From Russula earlei (taxonomy: Eukaryota > Basidiomycota > Agaricomycetes > Russulales > Russulaceae): a DNA stretch of 14,403 nucleotides. Position numbers and translations under genes: made by a program. The notes below the pieces were generated by a model, which was not told the DNA's origin, did no database searches, and saw nothing but the letters and a program-made list of their open reading frames with translations. The stretch is taken from assembly GCA_025769875.1 (NCBI GenBank), contig JAGFNK010001136.1, forward strand, positions 1 to 14,403, read 5' to 3'. Below are positions 1-7,174 of this stretch, piece after piece. Position 1 is the stretch's first letter. Each line of letters begins with the position of its first letter.

Positions 1-24
1 ACCAGGCCTGCATGGCATCAAACC

Positions 25-1342
25 ATGGCTCAGGTTGGACAGGAATGCGAAGCAAAAGCTCACATGAAGGTAGTTCATGTTGAGGCCCAGCAACAGAGCA
101 TCAACCACACTGCCAAATTCAAGCATGATGACATGGTCAATGAGGACACTACTCCCTGTCCACAATTCACTCCAAAGCCATGGCCACCCCACCATAACTG
201 CAAAAACTCCATCCTCACCTCTGTCACAGAGACAAGTGACATCGAGGTGGGTGACAACCATGACAGAGCCTTGTTTGAACCTTTTGCTGCAGGTGACTTG
301 GCTGTTGAAAGTGATGAACCATCACCTCCTCCCAAAAAACATAAAGGTTCAAATTGTTCAGAAGGTCACAGTGGAAGTGGAACATTGGAAGGGTCATGAA
401 AAAAACAGCAGATATGCAATGAGATCAACATTTCAGCAAAGAAAGTCAAAGAAAACAGGATTGAGGGGACCCAGAGCAAGTACAGTCATATGGTGAAGGC
501 CATGTATAGTGGAAACCCGAATCAGATGGACATCAATGGCAGGTAAATTCTCTTATTGATTCTCTCATGTATCCACTGCTGACACTTGATCAATTGACCC
601 TTTTCTATTGGATGCTTAGTGATGCCTCACCAAGAAAGCAAAAATGCATTGACAAGTGGGCGCTGCCACAATCCCTGCCACTGCTAAGCCTACCTTTCAA
701 ACTCCTAGATCCACCTCCAGCTGTACTAAGTCTGAATTTTCCTTGCCTACAAGTGGCCCTAGTCACTTGTTGGCACCTTCTGTTCTCCCTGATAATGTCA
801 AAATTATCAGTTCTCAAGCATCAAGCCCAGTTAAGGTAAAGGCCAAGCTGGTGCCTGAGCTTTCTATGTATGATGATGGTGGTCTCTCAGACAATGATGA
901 GACAAAGGGCAAGGAATGGGAGGGTCACAATTAACAGCCCCCCTAAGGGAAAGAAGTGGGTCACCAGTGAGGTAGTCATTATCCCAATCAGTGACTCATA
1001 GTTCAAAAGCCCTTGAAGTCCAGCAACATGACATCCAAAAAGTGTCGGAAAATTGGGAGGGCAATTATATTGGATTTTATAGCATTATATTTAAATATAA
1101 TCACAATATAATGCAATAAAATCCATTATAATTGCCCCTCCCAATTTTCCGACAAGCCTTGAAATGAGGAGCTTCCAAGCTAGATCAAACCACAATGGTT
1201 CCACCATACATTCATTGTGACATATATGGCATTCATTGGTCAAACCACTGACCCTTGGGATGTGCCTGTCAAGCAGTCAGTCAAGGTAATGCAGAAGATC
1301 TGGGATGAAACCAACACTTACAAGTACAAGATCACAACATCG
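25..1342 (+). pseudogene. Decayed host gene, left half (DUF6532-like, Agaricomycete hypothetical protein)
   Basis: Coding-like stretches lie in a broken series. Positions 25-399 encode a Pro/Ser/acidic and Lys-rich segment (with PPPKKHKG). Positions 656-934 encode a Ser/Pro/acidic segment. Positions 1196-1342 encode 49 codons without a stop, including DPWDVPVKQSVKVMQKIWD and ending KYKITTS. A plausible intron runs 543-619 (GTAAAT to TTAG). The last stretch resembles, from memory, proteins of the uncharacterised DUF6532 family that is abundant in mushrooms; function is unknown. The gene is broken by frame changes and stops, carries a MITE at 1043-1154, and is cut after the serine codon at 1340-1342 by the 1343-4957 insertion. 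The reading continues in the same phase at 4958. I am fairly sure this is a coding remnant, less sure of the family. It could also be part of an old transposon-associated gene. Confidence 0.55.
1043..1154. mobile_element. Palindromic MITE-like element, 112 bp
   Basis: Almost the whole element is one inverted repeat. The left arm begins TGTCGGAAAATTGGGAGGG and the right arm ends CCTCCCAATTTTCCGACA. The arms continue inward for about 50 bp with a few mismatches and one 1-base indel (GGG against GGGG), leaving a short AT-rich centre around 1090-1105. It has no coding capacity. A 2-bp AG occurs on both sides, which is too short to prove a target duplication. It sits inside the decayed gene remnant. 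A transcript through it would fold into a long hairpin. Its superfamily is not recognisable from the ends. Confidence 0.75.
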
Positions 1343-1354
1343 CATCAGGAAAAA
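1343..1354 (+). repeat. Left terminal inverted repeat of the 3.6-kb insertion
   Basis: CATCAGGAAAAA, the exact reverse complement of 4946-4957. The flanking gene is interrupted at this base. Confidence 0.75.
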
Positions 1355-1419
1355 CCAGTCTGGTCCATAGACACCGCTTAATTCTGTAGACACCATAGAC
1401 ACCATAGCACAACAACATA

Positions 1420-1438
1420 CTATGTAGTGCTCTATAGC
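1420..1438 (+). repeat. Left subterminal inverted repeat
   Basis: CTATGTAGTGCTCTATAGC matches the reverse complement of 4919-4937 at 18 of 19 positions. Many further CTATAG/CTATGTAG-type words lie in both ends of the insertion. Subterminal repeats of this kind commonly bind transposase in other families; that role is inference here. Confidence 0.6.
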
Positions 1439-1559
1439 ATCATAGTAAGTCTATATTGCTCAATGTAGTTCCAGTAGTTTATGACTATATTCATGTAGGC
1501 ACAGTAGATGAAACCAAGTCTACATATCACTATGTAGGATGACTGAAATTATGGTTGTC

Positions 1560-1683
1560 TATGGAGATGATCAGTTTACTACATTGCACTATGGAGACAA
1601 TCAGTTTATTACATTGCACTATGGAGACAATTGCTCGTTACATTGCTCTATGGAGACCATTGGTTATTATAATTATATTGCAC
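1560..1683 (+). repeat. About four tandem copies of a 30-bp repeat
   Basis: Units begin TATGGAGA and end with CATTGCAC, CATTGCTC or TATTGCAC. They start at 1560, 1590, 1620 and 1649. The first two units are nearly identical, the third is one base shorter, and the fourth is longer and diverged. An open frame across them is a by-product of the repeat and is not called as a gene. Confidence 0.8.
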
Positions 1684-3426
1684 TATCGAGCCTTACTGAT
1701 TGGCCGTTGTCCTCTCCTCTCCTCCCCAACCCACTCTCCCCTTTCCCATCCCCCCCCTCTCCTTCTCCCCTGATGACACTGTTTTTCTTTCTCGCCTCTC
1801 CTCTCCTGATGGGAGGCAGCCATGCGCGTGAGTCGGTCGAAGTGGGGGTAAAAGGGTTTCTTTCTTGCTTTCTTTCTATTTCCTTCCTTTCTTGCCTTCG
1901 TCCTAGAGACAAAGGTTGGTTTTTATGTACATTGGGACTGGAGCTAGACTAAATGGTATCCTAGAATGAGGGTAGCTAAAGAGAGGGAAATGTATTCTGA
2001 GATAAATGGGTATGGACGCATGTGATCACGGTGTTGAGGTGACAGGTGTAACGAAGCTAGGCTTTGGAAGGGTATAGTAAAGGGGGCTGTAGCAACGAAT
2101 GGGCACTAGTCGGCATGGCCAAAATGCCATGAAGGGGTGGTCGGCCAGGTCTTGAGTATTGAGGACTTCTGCCTGATGAGGCAGTGGCAGGCGTGCGGGT
2201 GAGCGAGCATGCACATGGGGGTGAGCATGGGGGTATGCATACAGGTGCATGTGGGTGGTAGCGACATCAGAGGCGGAGGAGCGAGTGTGTGCATCAGAGG
2301 CAAGAGGCGGAGGGCATGGTGTGCTTGCATGTGTGACATAGTGGTGGGAGAGTGGGAGTTGTGGGGCACACATGTTGGGCATTCGGCTGTTGACTTGTTG
2401 ACTTGTCTCTCACGGTGGGTGTGGGTGATGCTTGGTCAGCATTGGCCAGTCCGCCATGATCCACATCCAAGCCCGCACAACTCACCTTACAGTGCAAAGG
2501 AGAGGGGAGGGGAGAGAGCACATGGGGAACATGCAAGTGAGAGTGGTCATGCATGAAAAATGCTGCTTGCTTGTCTATGTGAGTATGCAATGGGATGTTG
2601 ACATGTGATGGCAAGGCACAAGGTAAAAAAGGCCAACATGCATATGTGCAACTCATCGACTTCAAACCTTTTTTGATGACAGCCTCTTTGTTTTTACTAA
2701 TCACATTTATTTTCTTTTGCCATCATTCTTCCCCTCTTTCCCCTCTCCTGCCCACTCTTCCTTCCCCATGGTCCCAGTTCAAGACTCTCAAGCTGCCAGT
2801 TTCATCAAGTTTTCACCAGCTATTACCCAAGTCATTCGAGTTTTTGAGTTTTCCCGTGCCATGTTGTTTCCACGGGTGCATTTTTTGTTTCATTTTCACG
2901 CACTCTCTCATCATCTCCCCTCTCCTTCCTACTAAACAGCCTCTTGTTGGCCTTCAAGCTGCCTTCTCACTCCCTTCTTCTGTGTTACTGCAGTGGTGAC
3001 GATGGGGACGACAATGACATATGAGAGGACTTGTATTTAAGTGAAAGAAAAAAAAAACAACTAAATCGCGCGTGGGGGAAAACACACGTTGCTTGAAGGT
3101 AAAGTATGCTTGAACCGAAAGCGAGCTCCTGCAAGCAGGAAATGGTATTTCAGGGGATGGGCACATCACAGAAAACAAAAGTGCAACCCTTTCCCTAGGT
3201 CTCGTCAATGTGCGTTTCGGGTTTCCTTTTACTTGCACAATCTCACTGTCACAGTGACAAGTACAACCATGCTCAGCGTCTTCAATGAGTGTCTTACGCA
3301 TTCTGTGCATTACCCTTTCTTTTGCTTTTCATTTTTTTGTCACTCCCCTCTGCTTTCCTTGGCACAGGCTTTGCGTGGCTTCAAAACGTTGAACACACGT
3401 TCACGTCTCAACTCACCTGTACCCTG
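1684..3426. other. No convincing gene; strand-biased low-complexity DNA inside the 3.6-kb insertion
   Basis: Positions 1700-1900 are strongly C/T-rich with runs of C and CTTTCTT. Positions about 2010-2370 are rich in G and in GTG/GCATG words. Positions 2700-3000 are again C/T-rich. Many long open frames on both strands here follow from the skew and have Ser/Pro/Leu or His/Cys-rich composition without recognisable motifs. Intron-like stretches (GTGCATTTTTTG near 2875, with ACAG near 2937) could mean transcribed leader sequence of the gene proposed at 3427. From about 3060 CpG dinucleotides become frequent. No RNA gene was seen. Confidence 0.5.
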
Positions 3427-3799
3427 ATGCCGTCTTCTGCATCGTCCTTGATGCCTCCTCTTACTACGACAAAGCCACCGACACCACTGTCCAAGTCCAA
3501 GAAACGAGAGAAGGTGGCCCTCGCTCCCAGGCACAGGCCGATGAACAGTGAACAGGTGCGTTATTCCTTTTCGTTTTTGTGCACTCTCTCATACTCTCCA
3601 GCCTTTCGTCAAGTGCTCGGGGGGAGAAATGGACATATGGAGCGATGACAAGACACCACTTAGAATGCATACGCAAATGACAACAATGGCTATGGGCGCA
3701 GTTGTCATGGTAACTAGCCGTGTCAGTTCTCAAGCGGAAAACAAGTCGATGATAGAGAGGTGTTCACAAAACAGGCTGGTTCCCGTGTATAATGAGTAA
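3427..3799 (+). CDS. Candidate two-exon small gene inside the TIR insertion, probably 3' truncated by an LTR
   Basis: An ATG at 3427 opens a 43-codon first exon rich in Ser, Pro, Thr and Lys (MPSSASSLMPPLTTT near the start, KSKKREK later). At 3555/3556 there is a CAG|GTGCG donor. A 46-bp pyrimidine-rich intron would end at CCAG (3598-3601). Exon 2 continues in phase for 65 codons to TAA at 3797-3799. The last few codons fall in the start of the minus-strand solo LTR (about 3786), so the natural 3' end is probably lost. No domain is recognised. The basic, disordered N-terminus could suit a nuclear protein, but that is a guess. CpG is not depleted here, unlike in the flanking remnants. The gene model is tentative; the intron is shorter than most basidiomycete introns. 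Confidence 0.3.
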
Positions 3800-4640
3800 G
3801 GATCCCTGCAGCGGTCAAAGTGTTTTATGCTAAACAGGTTATGGCCAATAGACCCTTCCTAGTACGACTCTGTCCGTTGAGAAGCTAGGGTAAGTTTGTA
3901 ATGGGATAGACTAGGGCTGGTTCCACTAGCTATATGCGTTCAAGTCCGTCGGGGACCTTGAACAACGCAGAGAGAGTAGAGGAAGGTAGGTCTTAAAGGA
4001 GGAGAGCTCTTCTCAGGGGAGTGAAGAGAGATTCTTAGGGAAGGAAGGGAAAGGCGAAGAGTAGACGGTGGATGGTGTGTTGAGAGTTGATGAAATGGAG
4101 AGGTGGTTGTGAGTTAAGTTTGTGAGAGTGAAGTGGGTTGCAGGTGAATATGTTTGGACAAGAGTAGGTTGGATTCTACAAGAGACCAAGCTTAGGGCTT
4201 TGGTCACAAAGTACTGAGCTTATATATACAGGAGAAGCGCAGCAATAGCTGCGCTTTGACTGTGCTACTAGTATAGTAGGAGTCATAATAAGTAGGAGTC
4301 ATAGGAATGAGGCCATGAATGAGTCAGAACCAAGTAACTGTGCTGCACAGTAGGTGCGCAGCATTGCACAGTCGAAACTAAGAAGTGAATATAAACGGAA
4401 AGAGACCCAAACAAAGGGAAAGTAACAGCAATCCAGTGTTACCTGGACGTGTGTGGATCACATGATAGCACAGAAGGGATCACAAGACATAAGAGATCAC
4501 GAGACCAGTAAGTAAAGGGGCATACGAAAGCAAGCAGTCCATAGCAAAAGGTAAGAAGTAAACGTAAAAGGAAAATGGTGTAACAGCAGTCCCAAGAAGT
4601 GCCATGCACGAGAGCCGGAACAGCACCACGGAGGCGAGTA
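3786..4640 (-). mobile_element. Solo LTR (minus strand) of a related chromovirus; ends approximate
   Basis: On the minus strand there is a TATATATAAGC box (plus 4218-4228). About 34 nt from its start comes CCCTAAGCTTGGTCTCTTGT (plus 4178-4197). That 20-mer matches the proposed R/primer region of the large element's LTR (6366-6385) at 19 of 20 positions, and lies at nearly the same distance from the TATA box. Outside this core the two LTRs are not obviously alike. No gag or pol sequence adjoins it, so it is read as a solo LTR. A plausible outer end is TGTATAATGAG at 3786. I could not find a matching 5-bp target duplication, so both ends, and the far end in particular (between about 4580 and 4640), are uncertain. 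Confidence 0.5.
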
Positions 4641-4918
4641 TCCAACTGTAGTTCAAAAATATTAGTTAGTGTTGATATGTGAAATATATATTGTTTCCTG
4701 ACATTTGTGTGAATTTAAGTGCCTGAGTTGTTTATCATAACAATGTTGCAATCAGTAGAACATAAGCATGTGGTTGGCTATATAGGTATGGTTGATGATG
4801 GGAAGAAATGTAGTCAATGGTGCTCTATATAACCCTGGTGGCAGCTATATAGAGTTTGGTGGTTGCTATGTAGGCATGAAACCTCGATGGTTGTAAAGTT
4901 GCTACAGATGCTATGGTA

Positions 4919-4937
4919 GCTATATAGCACTACATAG
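4919..4937 (-). repeat. Right subterminal inverted repeat
   Basis: GCTATATAGCACTACATAG, partner of 1420-1438 in inverted orientation with one mismatch. The preceding 140 bases contain several more TATATAG/CTATGTAG words. Confidence 0.6.
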
Positions 4938-4945
4938 CACTTTCA

Positions 4946-4957
4946 TTTTTCCTGATG
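4946..4957 (-). repeat. Right terminal inverted repeat of the 3.6-kb insertion
   Basis: TTTTTCCTGATG, exact reverse complement of 1343-1354. Gene-like reading of the flanking remnant resumes at the next base. Confidence 0.75.
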
Positions 4958-5832
4958 TCCACTGCAGTCTATTGGAAGGTATGTGACTGGTTTGGCTCTA
5001 CAATGATACTAAAATACATTTCAGACAGTTCAACACATTGCTGACTTGTGGTGTAATGTTATTGGATCCACCAGCATCACTGTCCTTCTGGTGTTCCTCA
5101 ATGTCCAAGAAGATCTATGAGATTTGGATGAAGAATGTGATGATTCCAAATGCTCTATGTCTAATAATTACTTAACACTTCTTAGAAATGGAAGGGGCTC
5201 TTTCATGGTCCCTTCATCCTCCAGAAATTCACCACCCACCTCACAGCTATTGAAGGTTCTGCAAAGGTTTTCAACCTTCATGACAATCCCACTCCTGGGG
5301 TGATTGGTGGGTTAGTCTTGGCCACTTCCTTGATAAGTATCATATATCATGCTTGCAGGGCTATTCTGATCATTTATAGGTGGAGAGGGCATTAACTCTG
5401 GTTGCCACCAGGACATTAACCATTGCAATGGCCTGTGCTAACAAAGGCAAGGTGGTAACCCTCCCTTGAACTCTCAATTTCTACACTAGCAAAGACTCCA
5501 TGCACCAGACTAATTTCTGCAACATGGCTTGGGGTAAGGCCACCCATAGTTATGCCATGTCAGCATGCTCACTCACAAACACCAAGTTCAATACCATTAT
5601 TCAAGAAGCCCAAGAATTCATGAAGCCAATTTGATTTCATGGCAGGACTGCCAAGCCTACAGAAATCATTTATATTGATGGTTCTGATGACAAACATGCA
5701 TGTCCTGTTGATGACTCTGACTTGGATGTGGAGTGTAAGGCCCCTTTTACCAACCAAGAATTCTTGAATCTTGAACTTGAACTTGGATTTTGGGATTTTC
5801 TGGGAGTGACAGGAATGACAGGTGTGATATAA
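4958..5832 (+). pseudogene. Decayed host gene, right half (DUF6532-like)
   Basis: This is the continuation of the remnant at 25-1342. Codons from 4958 read STAVYWKVCDWFGST and on to a TGA. A second stretch at 5189-5330 reads WKGLFHGPFILQKFTTHLTA. A third frame is open from 5380 to TAA at 5830-5832 except for in-frame TGA codons at 5467 and 5632; it includes VERALTLVATRTLTIAMA, then FCNMAWGKATHSYAMSACS, then an acidic tail. The pattern (GPF, a short gap, VERALTL, AWG) resembles the C-terminal part of DUF6532-type mushroom proteins as I remember them; function is unknown. Splice-like sequence near 5338-5379 may mark old introns. The two TGA codons fit CGA-to-TGA decay, as in the neighbouring retrotransposon. 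A tail with repeated CTTGAA (5770-5790) follows. Confidence 0.6.
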
Positions 5833-6145
5833 GTGACATAATAAACTAATATGAGTCTATTTCAAATATGAGTTATTTTTCGGTGTGATTTGCATTCATG
5901 TGTGGGGTTTACATGTGATATATAAAATATTTTTTCTAGCCCCCTCCTTCCACTCCTTCCAAGTGGGGTATGGCAAGCATGTCACTAAGGCAGAAAATGT
6001 GTCACTGATGTGTGGGTGCACCTGTCAAGACTCACTGTTGAACAATCCAGTTCAAGAGTGAGGGGTAAGCTTGAAGATGAGTCAATAGACATCTAGGATG
6101 GCATGGGCAAGTAGGAGAGTCCAAAGCAGTAACAGGTACCAGAGA
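5833..6145. other. Non-coding spacer; no gene seen
   Basis: AT-rich at 5833-5940 (an ATATGAGT word occurs twice, plus TATATAAAATATTTTTT), then mixed sequence with several TGTCACT-like words. No open frame with protein-like composition, RNA gene or known motif was found. Its right end carries one arm of a 7-bp inverted repeat (6127-6133) whose other arm lies beyond the retrotransposon (13534-13540). Confidence 0.6.
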
Positions 6146-6150
6146 GGCAC
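6146..6150 (+). repeat. Left target-site duplication (GGCAC)
   Basis: GGCAC directly precedes the 5' LTR and is repeated exactly at 13528-13532 after the 3' LTR. Five bases is usual for Ty3/Gypsy integrases. Confidence 0.92.
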
Positions 6151-6335
6151 TGTCACAAGTACCAGTACCTCAGACCGGACCGGCAACTGGACAAGCCTAC
6201 CCAGACTAGCCTCACAATTCCTGCGTGTTCTCATGACTCATCTGCCTCGCATGCATCACTACCTTCCAGCGTGTTCCAGTTCCAATCGTCTCATTGCTAC
6301 CTCATGTCTACCATTTGATATAGGACATATCTGTC

Positions 6336-6343
6336 TATATAAA
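6336..6343 (+). promoter_or_regulatory. LTR TATA box
   Basis: TATATAAA in a perfectly conserved part of the LTR (also at 13221-13228). A start about 30 nt downstream would fall at 6366-6368, the first base of the proposed self-primer. Confidence 0.7.
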
Positions 6344-6367
6344 CCTGTCAGTAGAAGGGAACAAGCC

Positions 6368-6380
6368 CTAAGCTTGTTCT
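6368..6380 (+). promoter_or_regulatory. Putative mRNA 5' end acting as self-primer
   Basis: CTAAGCTTGTTCT is the exact reverse complement of 6645-6657 just after the 5' LTR. In Tf1 the first 11 nt of the mRNA fold back on the primer binding site and RNase H cleavage frees the primer; the geometry here is the same. It overlaps a 7-bp hairpin (6359-6365 with 6373-6379), whose left arm would lie upstream of the start and so be absent from the mRNA 5' end. Confidence 0.65.
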
Positions 6381-6644
6381 CTTGTGAAATATCACTGGAT
6401 TCAGCTTCAGAACTGTAGGCTTGCAGGAAATCAAGCAGTCGTCTCAGAAATCCTCTCATCTCTCTGAGTCTTCATACATGAAGACTTATTCATCATATTT
6501 CCTCTCCACGGTACACACTAGCCTTTGCTGTGTTGTCACTGAGAACCCTGATTCTCGCAAGAACTCGTCATCTTGCTCGACTCAGTGTGCACGTCTCGCG
6601 CATGAAACAATTTCTCAGTGACACCACCCCCAGTTGGTGACATT

Positions 6645-6657
6645 AGAACAAGCTTAG
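6645..6657 (+). promoter_or_regulatory. Primer binding site, self-priming type
   Basis: AGAACAAGCTTAG starts 2 nt after the LTR. There is no TGG expected for pairing to the CCA end of a tRNA, and the 13 bases are perfectly complementary to 6368-6380 in the R region. The 2-nt gap matches the usual spacing between LTR and primer site in many Ty3/Gypsy elements. Confidence 0.7.
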
Positions 6658-6718
6658 CACCTCGAACCCTTGACCCCAAACCACACACTCATCAAAGAAT
6701 ATATCAATTTTCTTCAAT

Positions 6719-7174
6719 ATGACTACAGCTTGAGACTGGAGGTACAAAGGACTCGCCACACCAACTGTAGAAGGACTGGCAGCACTCAAATGTCCATTTG
6801 AGTTGCTCCCAGATCAAGAGAAAAATGTTCCCTCCATGACTACATTCAATGATGGCATCGACTTCTTCACTATACACACAGACAACGTACCATGGACTGG
6901 CTACTATGTCACTTGGAAGGGTGCCAAAGTAGCCCTCAGCCACCTTTATGGCCTTTGGTTTGAGATTGCGAGACGCAGCAACAGCTGGGAAGTGATGCGT
7001 GTCACTCGCCCAGCCTTCCACCTTGCTCAAAGTCCCCTCAGAGGGATTAACCTCACCACACTAATAGCTTCAGGAGAACCCCTCCCTAGTTCCAAGGCCC
7101 CAAGCCATACCCTGACACCAGGACCTGCCACAACCACCCATGCTCCGATGGAGCTTGAAACACAACAACGATGA
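6719..7174 (+). pseudogene. ORF0: small protein upstream of gag, with one premature TGA
   Basis: An ATG at 6719 opens a frame that, apart from a TGA at 6731-6733, runs 151 codons to TGA at 7172-7174. It is not recognisable as gag: there is no CCHC and no major homology pattern. Its middle part (GYYVTWKGAKVAL, then a Trp and RPAFHL) weakly recalls the viroplasmin/RNase H1 N-terminal fold, which has an aromatic-Val-x-x-Gly core; this is only a suggestion. The C-terminal third is Ser/Pro/Thr-rich. The stop overlaps the next ATG as ATGA (7171-7174), suggesting coupled translation. The premature TGA is explained by one CGA-to-TGA change. It could instead be the true N-terminal part of Gag in another frame. 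Confidence 0.5.

Larger units (their letters stand above)
1343..4957. mobile_element. 3.6-kb TIR insertion of unknown superfamily splitting the decayed gene
   Basis: The boundaries are perfect 12-bp terminal inverted repeats: CATCAGGAAAAA at 1343-1354 and TTTTTCCTGATG at 4946-4957. They coincide with the break in the flanking gene: codons up to TCG (1340-1342) on the left continue in phase with TCC ACT GCA GTC (4958 on) at the right, giving ITTS then STAVY. This suggests a 2-3 bp target duplication (TC or TCN, with one mismatch if 3 bp). Subterminal inverted repeats (1420-1438 with 4919-4937, 18/19) and 30-bp tandem repeats support a DNA transposon. I found no transposase, so it is probably non-autonomous or gene-carrying. 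The ends do not match the canonical CACTA, Tc1 (TA) or Harbinger (TWA) patterns. A solo LTR is nested inside. Confidence 0.7.
6151..6642 (+). repeat. 5' LTR, 492 bp
   Basis: Begins TGTCACAAGT and ends GTTGGTGACA, giving the 5-bp terminal inverted repeat TGTCA/TGACA. It aligns without gaps to 13036-13527 with about 33 differences, nearly all transitions. Differences are concentrated towards both ends; about 210 bp covering the TATA box and primer segment (6266-6476) differ at only two positions. It supplies the element promoter. Confidence 0.95.

Noticed and set aside
1539..1952. 137-codon open frame
   Set aside because: Its first part is the translated 30-bp repeat and the remainder is C/T-rich low-complexity sequence.
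2026..2704. Long overlapping open frames on both strands rich in His, Cys and Pro
   Set aside because: They follow from G/T and C/A strand skew, overlap each other in several frames, and show no motif or splice-supported structure.
6658..6680. TCGAACC near the primer site, resembling a tRNA T-arm or B box
   Set aside because: The surrounding bases do not form a T stem, there is no A box or cloverleaf, and it lies downstream of a better-supported self-primer site.
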